Positions 1 to 8,521 of a stretch of DNA of 10,018 nt are shown piece by piece. The position numbers were made by a program, and so were the translations under genes. Below the pieces are notes generated by a model. That model was not told the origin of the DNA. It made no database searches and saw only the letters and a list, made by a program, of their open reading frames with translations. Source of the stretch: Phoronis ovalis (taxonomy: Eukaryota; Phoronida; Phoronidae); NCBI GenBank assembly GCA_028565635.1, contig JAOXYB010069111.1, forward strand, positions 1 through 10,018. The letters run 5' to 3'. Positions within the stretch are counted from its first letter, which is position 1; every line of letters begins with the position of its first letter.

Positions 1-110
1 TAATCCAAATTATTTGCTGTAAGCAGCTGGTAGCAATCCAAATTTTTGAATTTCTTTACGGTAGCAATCCAAAAAAACACCGTAAGAAGTATACAATCCA
101 AATCCAAAAT
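1..110. repeat. Decayed ~31-nt minisatellite with AATCCAAA core
   Basis: The octamer AATCCAAA starts at 2, 35, 66 and 95, and once more at 101, so the main spacings are 33, 31 and 29 bases. Units two and three share GTAGCAATCCAAA exactly (30-42 and 61-73). TTACGGT (57-63) and ACCGTAA (79-85) form a short inverted pair between units. The array runs off the left edge of the window. It could be the end of a transposable element rather than a true minisatellite. Confidence 0.6.
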
Positions 111-314
111 TTTCAACTGGGCTGCACACCCCCACACCTTGAGTACCCCCCGGGTCCAGGGAACCAGTGAACAGATATATTCATGTTTTTGTAAATTTAG
201 GTAAATGTTTAATGGTGAAATATTATTATTAACAGTTAAATAGAATTCGTTCAGCTTAAAAGCTGATGATGACAAACATGTTACTTGCAATAATTTTATT
301 CTGCTGTGTTGTAG
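1..314 (+). other. Intron upstream of the penultimate ALDH4A1 exon (partial)
   Basis: This is non-coding sequence that ends in a good 3' splice site, a T-rich tract followed by TAG at 312-314. Its first 110 bases carry a decayed ~31-nt periodic repeat built on AATCCAAA, listed separately. A G+C-rich patch at about 119-167 (runs of C, then CCCGGG) stands out from the AT-rich background and may be a transposon remnant, but I cannot name a family. Confidence 0.75.
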
Positions 315-433
315 ATCAATTGTTGCTGAGGCTTCCGATGTACTAAGACAGGCAGCAGGAAATTTCTATGTTAATGACAAGTCAACAGGCTCTGTAGTGA
401 ACCAGCAGCCATTTGGAGGTTCCCGGTTATCAG
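315..433 (+). CDS. ALDH4A1: Delta-1-pyrroline-5-carboxylate dehydrogenase, penultimate exon
   Basis: The enzyme oxidises L-glutamate gamma-semialdehyde to glutamate with NAD+ in the mitochondrial matrix, the last step of proline breakdown. The 119-bp exon begins with the last base of a codon and ends with the first base of one. It encodes about 39 residues including AAGNFYVNDKSTGSVVNQQP, then FGGSRLSG across the junction. That block is nearly identical to the C-terminal region of animal ALDH4A1. The GS of STGS corresponds to the aldehyde anchor loop that holds the substrate carboxylate in mammalian enzymes (family knowledge). PFGG is the general ALDH motif near the C-terminus. The catalytic Cys and Glu lie in upstream exons outside the window. 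Borders are TAG|A at 314/315 and CAG|GTAATT at 433/434. The gene is partial because the window starts inside it. G+C is visibly higher than in the flanking introns. Confidence 0.96.
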
Positions 434-822
434 GTAATTTATGGGTAACATGAAAATAATGCAGCACTGACATTTTAATTCGTCCGACTACAGAAGCTTA
501 CAGTCATTGTGTGCCATCCAAATATGAAGAGATGGTACTAAAAAGATTTGAAATGTAAATGATTCCTCAAACAGTGTGAAATGTTTACATGGGGCAGATA
601 AATTAGCCAATAATGGGGTTCGTTTATTGCACAGTACATGACCTTTCAGTTCTGCTATAACATATCTGAAAAAAAGAATAATGCACAACATGCTGCTAAC
701 TTTTTTTAAATGCAATAAGAGGAAGTGAATTGCATTATGTAATGGTCAAGTTTAAGATGAATGCAAATTGTAATAATTCTATCAAATCACAGAAATAATG
801 CATTAAGCTTAATTGATTTCAG
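434..822 (+). other. ALDH4A1 last intron, phase 1, 389 bp
   Basis: The intron opens with GTAATTT and closes with TTGATTTCAG, a canonical pair. It splits a Gly codon (G|GA). It is AT-rich. The short open frames on the opposite strand look like chance, and I see no RNA gene or other feature in it. Confidence 0.9.
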
Positions 823-938
823 GAACGAACGACAAGCCTGGATCACTTCAGTATTTGACAAGATTCATCTCGGCATTGTCCGTCAAGGAATCATTAGTTA
901 AACAACCTCACTGGAGTTATCAATACATGAAGAAGTAA
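823..938 (+). CDS. ALDH4A1: Delta-1-pyrroline-5-carboxylate dehydrogenase, final exon
   Basis: The exon completes the split Gly codon and adds 37 residues before TAA at 936-938. It begins TNDKPGSLQYL and ends HWSYQYMKK. The TNDKPG block right after the SG pair is diagnostic for P5C dehydrogenase, and WSY-x-YM matches the vertebrate C-terminal end (WSYAYMQ in human). In known structures this C-terminal region follows the anchor loop and helps form the dimer, so the protein end appears intact. The frame is continuous with the preceding exon, with no frameshift or internal stop. The nearest gene downstream on the other strand is CAMTA, whose stop codon is about 4.95 kb away. Confidence 0.96.
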
Positions 939-1468
939 AAACCTAAACTGTAGCAGAGGCTCCTGATAATAACAACTTGAACTGCAAGCTAAGCGGTTGT
1001 GAGGAACGCATCACTACTGTAACACATTGCTACATAAACCATGTTATTTAGCAATTTTATCTTAGTACGCTCTTTCACATGCATCTTTGGAGGTGTAGAC
1101 TTGATGTGAAATGGATTGTAAAACCTTTTGGAAAAGCAAGAATGTAATCTGATGGTAAAATTTTTACGCATACTTTCTGCATTTATCCTTTAAAAAAAAA
1201 CTGCATTATGGTATGATTATTTTAACTGTATTTGATCAGTAGAGCACGGCAGGCATGTGTATTTATCCACATATTAACCGCATACATTTGATTGGTAGTT
1301 TCCATAATCCAGTTTCTAATCGTGCTAGCTATTCGCATTATGGTGATTAATATTTTTTTGATTATTTAGTGATATTTGGAAAAAAATAACAAACTGAAAG
1401 AAGCAGTGTAGAAAAATACTATAGAAATATTATAAAAGCATAAAGTATTTATAAACTAATAGTTGTAT
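939..1468 (+). other. Probable ALDH4A1 3' UTR and downstream flank
   Basis: No coding signal is seen. No canonical AATAAA follows the stop closely; the first on this strand is at 1837-1842, inside a repeat copy, and the next at 2570-2575. A run of nine or more A ends near 1200. The transcript end cannot be placed from sequence, so only the start of the UTR, right after 938, is firm. Confidence 0.5.
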
Positions 1469-2060
1469 CTAATCATTCGGCAAGGCTGCTAATTCTGATA
1501 AAAAAATACAATCTGTTTGTTAACCAAAAATTGTAAGAACGTCAATCTTCTTTAATAACTATATTTGGTATATAGGATGGATAGTTTTTTTATTACATTA
1601 TATACTATTAGTGTCAGCACTGCTACTTTGTAAGTGGGTTTTGGTAAAAAATGTTTTGGTTGGAATTTAAAACGTAATACCATTTACGAGATGCAACCAG
1701 ATGATATCGTTATTTGTTACTAATAGCTAAATCAAGGGCACAGTATTTTGATATCACATGTATGTAATAGTTATATCATGAACTAATCATTCAGTATGGC
1801 AGCTTCTAGTAAAATACAATCTTATTACTAACCAAAAATAAAGTTGTAATTGTAAAAATCTTCTATAATAACTGTATATTTGTATACAGGATGGATAGTT
1901 TATTACTTTATTTACCATTTATTTACTAGTATTAGTATACTTAGTAATAAGTGGATTTAAAACTTACTGCTGTTTGCGAGATGTGGTGCCGAGACATCGT
2001 TATTTGTTATATCATAAATAGCTAAATCAAGGGCACAAGATAACATACCATGATGCCATG
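1469..2060. repeat. Diverged tandem duplication, two copies of ~290 bp
   Basis: Copy 1 is about 1469-1760 and copy 2 about 1783-2060. Collinear identical anchors are CTAATCATTC (1469 and 1783), AGGATGGATAGTTT (1574 and 1888), ATCGTTATTTGTTA (1706 and 1996) and a 21-base block (1722-1742 and 2017-2037). Offsets shrink from 314 to 290-295, which implies a net loss of about 20 bases in copy 2 between the second and third anchors. The copies are clearly diverged, so the duplication is not recent. No coding frame is shared between them. They could be two adjacent insertions of one repeat family rather than a local duplication. Confidence 0.85.
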
Positions 2061-2142
2061 TGATTGCACCTTGTTACAAACAGTAGTAATATAGACAGGT
2101 AGACTTATGCTTTCACTAGTGCATAAATCAGTCACTTTTTAT

Positions 2143-2144
<2 letters not shown>

Positions 2145-2178
<34 letters not shown>
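2145..2178. repeat. (AT)17 microsatellite
   Basis: Seventeen uninterrupted AT units lie between GG on both sides. This is an ordinary dinucleotide microsatellite in the intergenic region, probably polymorphic in length. Confidence 0.98.
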
Positions 2179-2180
<2 letters not shown>

Positions 2181-2228
2181 TGCCAAAGGAAAGAATATTT
2201 TTCATTGTATGATACCCGGTGTTGTGTT

Positions 2229-2291
2229 TATAATCAGTGTTTAGGTTTTTTTTCTAAATGTATATAATCAGTGTTTAGGTTTTTTTTCTAA
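2229..2291. repeat. Perfect 29-bp direct repeat, period 34
   Basis: The segment at 2229-2257 is repeated exactly at 2263-2291, including a run of eight T; only five bases separate the copies. It contains TAATCAGTGTTTAGG. Perfect identity next to a microsatellite suggests a recent slippage or repair duplication. Confidence 0.95.
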
Positions 2292-3332
2292 TATACATTA
2301 GAGGGAAACATTGACTTCTCAGGTTTCTAATTTGTTTGTTTATGGTTATTTGATGAGATATTGAGGCAGATTATTCCCACTGTGACACCAAATTGTTCCC
2401 AAATGATCATTCTGATCTACGATATCTGCCTTCTTGTCTCTCGAGTTAGCAGAATTACATTGCTTGATATGTAGCTAAGTGGAAACATTAATAATAATGC
2501 ATTTGATGTGCCATTGTGTTTAATATAATAATTATTGTATTGATGTGGTTACAGATCATATTATGTGATAATAAACATTTTTATCCAGCTGCAGAAATAG
2601 TACTTTACAGCAAATAATGCTGCATGATACATCTAAAATAAAATTGGAATTTATTTTGATACTATTGAAATTATTATTAGCAAAGGAAATGCTATATCAC
2701 CTAACTAGTATAATTATGGGCCAGATAGTCTTCCAGTTTATTAGTACCTTTCCAAAAATGTATACTTTTACTATATTTAATTATCTTTTGATTTAACTGT
2801 TCAAAATTCGATGTGAATTTCTAAATACGTTGTCCGGAACGGTACTCTCCAGTTTGTAGTATGATAAAAATACCATGAATTAAAAAATACAGTGACCGTT
2901 CTCTGGCAAGCAGTAAAATTTTTATTTCAAAAACAATGGTTTTAGTTAATCACTAACTCATTAGAATTCAGATTTCGAAACTTGGGACATTTTCATAGTC
3001 ATCAAAAAAATCCTGCTATTTGGATGTATACTCAGATTGTCCTGCACACTTCAACGAGTCCATGATTTAGCTGTTATGCATCACATACAGACTTAACGCA
3101 CTAAAGCGTGTTATTCCTACTATCATAGCACCATTATTTTTAACCAAAGGTTATAAATTTGTCACTCACAAATCCATACATTTCAAACAAAATTTACTGT
3201 ATATTAGAAGAACATATTTTTTGGATGTTACACACTCGTGAACAACAGACAATGGTACTAATTGTGCATTTTGTATGCATGTGAAAGCTACAGTAATTTT
3301 GAGGCAAGCCGGGGTCCAACTCGAGGGAATTA
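2292..3332. other. AT-rich intergenic sequence
   Basis: I see no supported gene. AATAAA occurs at 2570-2575 and 2637-2642 on the + strand, but neither can be tied to ALDH4A1 because they lie more than 1.6 kb past its stop. Minus-strand open frames that begin in this interval and run to about 3412 encode nothing I recognise and overlap each other in different frames. Confidence 0.6.
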
Positions 3333-3664
3333 CTGGTACCCATGTTTGTGAATGGGTTTTTGGAAAAACCCCTAAATGCTTTTCCAATTTTTAAAATTTG
3401 ACCCCTTTTCACTAACTGAAAGAAATTTTAGACAGTCGCCCTATTAATGTGTTGAAAATGTTTCAACCATTTTCACTGCAGTTGCTTAATATATACTTTT
3501 AATACTACTATACGTAAACTCTCCTAGGTTTCCATTGTTAACAAAGGTACCCCTTTGCATATTTTATCAAAAAATATAAGCCTTATTGTGTAACGCATGT
3601 TAACATGCTTTACATTTTAAAATCACATTTTTTATGCGTTTTTGTTCACAAACATGCCTACCAG
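3333..3664. repeat. Inverted repeat, 20-bp arms enclosing ~290 bp
   Basis: The arm at 3333-3352 (CTGGTACCCATGTTTGTGAA) matches the reverse complement of 3645-3664 at 18 of 20 positions. The 12 innermost bases of the arms are identical. The arrangement resembles a small non-autonomous DNA transposon, but I see no target-site duplication outside the arms, so it may be a decayed element or coincidence. A 14-bp palindrome (GCATGTTAACATGC, 3595-3608) lies inside. Confidence 0.45.
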
Positions 3665-4640
3665 CCATTGATTTCATTCAGACACACGGGAGGTAAGCAT
3701 GGATCACTTGGAAGTGAAAAATACCGGTCTATATATTGACCATGTTATCGGTATACAACAAGGGATGTCCAAATGTCAGACAAATGTACTTAATCACATT
3801 CAACAACATCATATTCACTTTCATCAAGTAATGGCACAAAATTGGTTACATATATAGTATATACATGTATATAGTACACAACACAACATCACAAGTACCC
3901 GGAGGGGTTGAATTCTTCAATATTATGGGTGAAGGCATGCCACTTAGACTTTAATTTTACTGTATACCAAAAATTACGATACATACCCCCATCCCATACT
4001 AAATTTATGATTTTTTAAAAACTAGTCGCGAAGATATCAGATATTAAGTAAATATGTTGCTGAATGGTTCCTGGATGGTTTTAACGCAAAATTTTTTAAA
4101 TATTTAAAATACTGTAAGTTATACACTATTTCCCGTGAAGAAATATAAACCCATTCCATATCTTCCCCACAGCTTTTGACTGAGCCTCAAAATCATATCC
4201 ATGCTAAACCATAAAATTATAAGCCCTAAAAGGTACCGTACTGTGTGCTGAAATTCGTCAAAAAACTGTACCCATACCAGTGACACATTCTCCATAGCCC
4301 CACATACCAAGAATTTTCTTAGGGTCTCAAATATAAGCATTGTTCAAATATTTTGATATTATTCAGTTATGGATAGCATTGTTATTCTTATTACTTCGAT
4401 ACTGTCTTGCAGCTAGTTTTTCCTAATCTGAACTGAAAATTTAACAATTAAACTTAAATTAAGGGATGCCTAAATACAATTACTCTGAAAAAATAGGCAT
4501 ACAGTGTACTTGATAGTAAATACATGAAAATACAACGTACAAAACATATTTGCCATATTACGCTAACAATCTAAACTACTGATCATATCATACTTTGAAT
4601 CATATACTTTCCCTCCCAATTGGTACGTGTTGTCAAATTT
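3665..4640. other. Intergenic sequence without a supported gene
   Basis: The stretch holds a 16-bp palindrome (TATATACATGTATATA, 3858-3873), which is AT-rich and of little weight. An unspliced open frame of 73 codons at 4119-4340 on the - strand has a Met start but no recognisable domain and is hydrophobic in places. Patches of higher G+C near 3660-3720, 3895-3945 and 4140-4320 suggest old repeat remnants. I cannot assign a family. Confidence 0.5.
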
Positions 4641-4718
4641 AAGTGCAAAAGCAGCTGGAATATAAACTAGAATTTAACCCAGCATGTTTGTTGATAGTCA
4701 TCAGCTGCTTTTACACTT
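4641..4718. repeat. Inverted repeat, 17-bp arms, 44-nt loop
   Basis: AAGTGCAAAAGCAGCTG (4641-4657) is the reverse complement of CAGCTGCTTTTACACTT (4702-4718) with one mismatch. Transcribed on either strand it would make a strong stem. It lies in the intergenic region, outside any firm transcript. It could be a terminal repeat relic. Confidence 0.8.
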
Positions 4719-5171
4719 CTACCTGGGGAGGCGCTCAGGTGTAAGTGGGTATGCATTAACATTACCTAAATTGTGTGAGGAATGGACGTTATAGCAGTTT
4801 TCAGCGAAAGGGTTTGATTTTTTGCCCTGATCTTGCTTAGGGTCAATTTTTGAGGGTTTGTCTTGTTTAGAGGTGCCTTTTCATGTCCCTGGATCACTTG
4901 TTTAAGTCTTTTTTCAGATCATTCACGTGCATGCGAACCCACTTTATACCCGAGTCTCTCTCTAGGGAGTTCTAACAAGCTATCTGCATGCACTCAACTT
5001 ACACCCAAACGTATGCTAATGTAGTTATATGCTCACTTGAGCGACTTGTTATGCTGGGAAAATTTTGTTTCTAGACTAGTGACTAGTCAAATGCATGGAA
5101 ACTGCATTAATCAAGAAGGAAAGCGACAATAAACCAAAAGTTGCAGTAAATTACAAACCATACTTAATTAT
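4719..5171. other. Intergenic sequence, possible repeat relic
   Basis: No gene is seen. The part from about 4725 to 5045 is richer in G+C than its surroundings and has loosely inverted matches at its ends (CGCTCAGGTG near 4732 against CACTTGAGCG near 5034, and GGTGTAAGT against ACTTACACC). An AATAAA occurs on the + strand at 5128-5133. A short odd palindrome, GACTAGT-G-ACTAGTC, is at 5074-5088. Confidence 0.4.
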
Positions 5172-5177
5172 TTTATT
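5172..5177 (-). promoter_or_regulatory. Candidate polyadenylation signal AATAAA for CAMTA
   Basis: Read on the - strand this is AATAAA, the first one found after the CAMTA stop at 5888-5890. It is followed within about 50 bases by G/T-rich sequence (GGTTTGT, TTTTGGTTTATTG). It would give a 3' UTR of about 720 bases. AT-rich DNA produces such hexamers by chance, so this is tentative. Confidence 0.4.
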
Positions 5178-5887
5178 TCAACTACTGCAATATCTCAAAA
5201 TAACTATTAAAGTGACTGCTAAATTACAGCTGATGAGGTACATACGACAATTATGCTATCAGTTGTAACACCGGAGATTTCTTTAAGCTATCACATCATT
5301 TGTGAAAAAATATAAATTTTTATGTCCAAAACATCCTTAAGCTGGTATGCAACATACCAGAGTATAAATATATACAACAAGTAACAAAATTTACAATATT
5401 ATTAAGATTTAAATTTTTACTGGAGCCAAATAAATGTATCAGTAATGGTTATTCAAACATTAACACAGTCAGTTCAGTTATAAAGTATTACTGGTTCAGT
5501 ATTAAAAAGGCGCAAGTCACTGACATTTTAAAACGAATACTTAAATATTGTTTTACCACATTATACAAAAATTAAATAATTAGTTTTGGACTAGAAGAAT
5601 AAATTAACAGGAAAAATTAGCACAAACGAATAAAAAATCTCTGTTTACAGACTGTCACTAAAAATAATTTACATAGGAGTTATACAGCTGTAATTATATT
5701 TGACTTCACTATTATTCTTTAACTGTATTATTTTTTTATACATAGTATAGGAAGGCTAATATTAAAGAACATATAATATACAGTGAGCCTTGTGCAGAAA
5801 GGGAGAATCTTTGATTTTAAATATAACTGCAGAGTCGCACTAATTCCTTAGATACAACAATGTATTTCTTTTCCATTGCTACAGACA
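5178..5887 (-). other. Probable CAMTA 3' UTR
   Basis: The sequence is AT-rich without a coding frame and lies directly downstream of the presumed CAMTA stop codon. It contains a perfect hairpin, CTGGTATG-CAA-CATACCAG (5342-5360), a possible UTR structural element. The extent rests on the candidate polyadenylation signal at 5172. Confidence 0.4.
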
Positions 5888-5981
5888 TTATTTTGGAGAT
5901 GTGTCTTTGGCTGATGCATTACTTCCTGAAACCTCATTTGCCTGTGAAGCTAGAACGCTTGATGCGTTTCCTTTCTGCATG
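5888..5981 (-). CDS. CAMTA-family protein, probable terminal coding exon
   Basis: Read on the - strand, TTTTGTAG precedes a 94-base segment. Its first base C completes the split codon (AG|C, Ser) left by the exon at 8522-8572. The frame then stays open for 30 codons to TAA at 5888-5890. It encodes MQKGNASSVLASQANEVSGS and ends KDTSPK. The tail is Ser/Ala/Asn-rich, hydrophilic and probably disordered, with no domain. Support: the phase fits without adjustment, G+C (about 44%) is above the flanks, and the acceptor is reasonable. Against: no conserved CAMTA motif is present, and an open run of 30 codons can arise by chance. An extra exon could be inserted before it in the 2.5-kb intron. The vertebrate CAMTA tail (KKQDQAARKIMRFLRRCRHR) is not found here. 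Confidence 0.55.
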
Positions 5982-6447
5982 CTACAAAATATAGTTTGGT
6001 TTATAATTTTCTAGTGAGAACAGGTGAATTATACTTGTAGTAACTGGTGTAATTCAGCAATACACATAAAGACTTATGCACAGCACTAATCCTAAGAATT
6101 GCCTTAAAACTATAAACCATATTTTCAGTAAATTAATACCTATAACACAACTTGCAAGTATTAAGTATTAAGTGGCAATCCCTTACTACAAAACAAGAAC
6201 ATAAAAAATTTGCAAAATACACGAAGACAGAAACTACAGCCAATATGATTTAATGATTACAAATTCATTACAAAATTATTAATAGTTAAATATTATACAA
6301 TGGGATAAAACAAACAATCAGAAGCATCCAATGAGGGTAATTGTTTTGAGGGTTTATGTAGCAAATCAACATATTTTTACATGTTTCATGCCAGTGGTAA
6401 ACCATTTGCTGGCTTAGCTTGGAAGGCCATATTTGTTGCCCATTCAC

Positions 6448-6505
6448 CTGCAAGTTGGAAATACGGCTAAAGTTTATCTGCCAGCAGAAAAGTCTCAGCT
6501 GTTAG
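6448..6505 (-). other. Candidate cassette exon carrying stops in all frames
   Basis: On the - strand a strong acceptor (GCTTTTTTCTCAAATTTCAG) and a good donor (CTTGCAG|GTGAAT) bound 58 bases. All three frames have stops. In the phase delivered by the preceding CAMTA exon, the first full codon is TAA. Inclusion would end the protein at once, as a poison exon or an alternative terminal exon. Splice-site look-alikes are common, so transcript evidence would decide. Confidence 0.3.
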
Positions 6506-7207
6506 CTGAAATTTGAGAAAAAAGCTATTTTTATGATTAAATAAATCATTTGCGCCATTGCTTTTGAAGTCAGATCTGTTCCTCCTTGCCAGGTGGTTAA
6601 CCTGTTTAAGTTTTGCCAGCCAGCCAGATTGGTCTTGCGAACAGATATTATGGGGGACAGACTCAGTGGGTGCTTCCGGTACAATACTTATACAATATAA
6701 AAATACAACATGATATATAAATACAATTTTAATTAAAAAATTATGAAAATTAAAATATTACCACATCTAAAGAGTAATGTAACAGATAAAAGACAAATAT
6801 AAAGAAAAGAATAATGAGAATATTATACATAAAAAAGTATGTATCTGCAGATAATCGAAAGGAGTCCTATGCTATGCACAGTAACATTCGTGGTAAAATC
6901 ATCCGGAACTTAATTCTTTGTAAATTAACCAGCAGCTGGTTTAAATATGCCCACAGTCCCACTATCCCACCATAAAGGAAATCCATGCAAATAATAAATA
7001 TCATTAGAAAAGACATACATTTCAGAATACAACATCATTATATGTCAGTACTGTTTGAATAATCAGCAAAGAATATTGTACAGGATTAGCAAAGTTTGAA
7101 ATGAAAGCATACATTATTGCCTTGAGCTTGACCAAACATATATGGAAACAAATCAAAATTACGTGACAATGCATTTGCACCAAATAACAACAACAAGTGG
7201 ACACCGT

Positions 7208-7258
7208 GTTTTACCCTGGGACTATTATAACTTAGTTATAATAGTCCCAGGTTTTACC
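7208..7258. mobile_element. 35-bp perfect palindrome with 8-bp flanking duplication
   Basis: The core at 7216-7250 has two 16-bp arms, CTGGGACTATTATAAC-like and read as an exact inverted repeat around the three-base centre TKA-type loop at 7232-7234 (arms 7216-7231 and 7235-7250). GTTTTACC flanks it exactly on both sides (7208-7215 and 7251-7258). Eight-base target-site duplications are typical of hAT-type DNA transposons, so this looks like a minimal foldback insertion, perhaps the collapsed ends of a larger element. The palindrome is too perfect to be old. It lies inside the last CAMTA intron. It encodes nothing. Confidence 0.65.
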
Positions 7259-7440
7259 AAGACTCACCCTATATCTATAATAGGCATTCCAAAGTATGCT
7301 GGTAGGATCAAAATAACAAGTTAGGGTTTACTTATATAAAAGAGGAGTTTGGGTTTATTTAATACACAACAGTACAGCATAAAAGAGAGTTTACCAGAAA
7401 ATGGTAAAATGGTTTTCAGTTACTGATTTGCCTTGCTTTA

Positions 7441-7502
7441 AAAATCACTCCTGAGAGTACTTGTAGCAAGTTCAAAATCGCTTGTGAGTGTACTTGTAGC
7501 AA
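7441..7502. repeat. Imperfect tandem pair of 29 bp, period 33
   Basis: The segments 7441-7469 and 7474-7502 agree at 25 of 29 positions, and both end GTACTTGTAGCAA. They are separated by GTTC. This is a small local duplication in the CAMTA intron with no coding meaning that I can see. Confidence 0.8.
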
Positions 7503-8521
7503 TACGTGCTTAATCACAAGTCGACACAAAACAAACTCAAATAACCATGAAGCATTCGACCTGGAGTTGTCTATTAATTATGGATTTTCAGATGACTGCT
7601 GAGATACGGTATATCTTTATTACCATCATCCGACCAAGAGTTTCTCAGTTGCTTGGGTCACATTGCCCAGTTCACATTGACAAAGATTTCAAATTTTACA
7701 AAACACCAATAAATTACTGTCAGCTTTAACCAATAAATTTAGAGAATGCATGATTGGTATGAAAAAACGAGAGTTCAAAATGTTTTGAATAAGTACTAAT
7801 ACAAGTATGTTGAGCTACCTTTTGATAGTTGAACTAAGAACATATCACCACACCATAAGCATTTGCTACTCCCCAAAAATAAGCAGACGTGCACCATGTT
7901 AGAAATTTAAAGAATTTTTAGCAGATATCATAAGTGACTTAACAGATACACTGGCATGACCTTCTAAAACTATCCAAATTTATACTTGTAGCTAAATTGT
8001 TACAGCCATGTTGAACCAAGCTGCCATTACGGTCATCATGTAACATTCAAAGTAAAACTTTAAACTGAGAGAAAATCAAGCACAGTGTTAACAGTACATG
8101 AAACAGATATTTAGCTTTAAAAATATGAGCTAAGCCTATTTTTGCCTAAAACTGGCGAAGAGAAAACCTAACCGAGAAAAGATATAATGTAATACCTGAA
8201 TTTGCATATTTTGACAATGTAATGCTGCAACATAGGATAGTCATATTGTGGATGGAAACGGTGTTCAGATAGGGTCAATGTAGATGGGACAAAAAGTGCT
8301 ACGTATTATAACTTTATTATAGTATGCATTTATAGTATTCTCTTAATTTCATCAGCTACTTGTAGTACTTTCTTCAAATTTTGCAAATGTTTCAAAATTA
8401 TTGAGATTAAAAGAATTTTTCTTCTCCTTGACATGTTTGCCACTGGTACTAATCTTTTCAAGTTACTTTTCGTGTTTTATAGTTACTTAATTTACACCAT
8501 AACCACATGATAAGTTCTCAC

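Larger units (their letters stand above)
5982..8521 (-). other. Last CAMTA intron, ~2.5 kb
   Basis: The intron opens with GTGAGAAC on the - strand next to 8522 and closes with TATTTTGTAG at 5982-5991 if the terminal exon is right. It holds a candidate cassette exon (6448-6505), a G+C-rich island (about 6551-6680), the palindromic insertion at 7208-7258 and a short tandem repeat at 7441-7502. A further open frame at 8352-8442 is in the right phase for an alternative C-terminus. No conserved CAMTA exon could be picked out inside it. Confidence 0.55.

Noticed and set aside
488-715. Minus-strand 75-codon open frame inside the last ALDH4A1 intron
   Set aside because: It lies wholly within a well-defined intron and has no coding character.
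3166-3412. Two overlapping minus-strand open frames of 72-73 codons
   Set aside because: They overlap in different frames, show no recognisable domain, and lie partly within a repeat-like segment.
4119-4340. Minus-strand 73-codon open frame with Met start
   Set aside because: It has no recognisable family, no flanking splice or coding support, and sits in repeat-like intergenic DNA; noted only as possible transposon debris.
4920-5000. tRNA-like promoter boxes on the - strand (GGGTTCGCATGC, with a weak A-box-like word upstream)
   Set aside because: The B box departs from consensus, the A-box match is poor, and no cloverleaf can be drawn; not enough for a tRNA or a SINE call.
7142-7324. Plus-strand 60-codon open frame across the palindromic insertion
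   Set aside because: The frame is created in part by the inserted palindrome and shows no family resemblance.
7547-7729. Plus-strand 60-codon open frame
   Set aside because: It is antisense within the CAMTA intron, with no domain and no supporting splice or start context.
8188-8240. Possible 29-base microexon on the - strand (GTTGCAG before it, GTATTA after it)
   Set aside because: Its length is not a multiple of three, so it would break the phase needed by the 5888-5981 exon, and no conserved residues support it.
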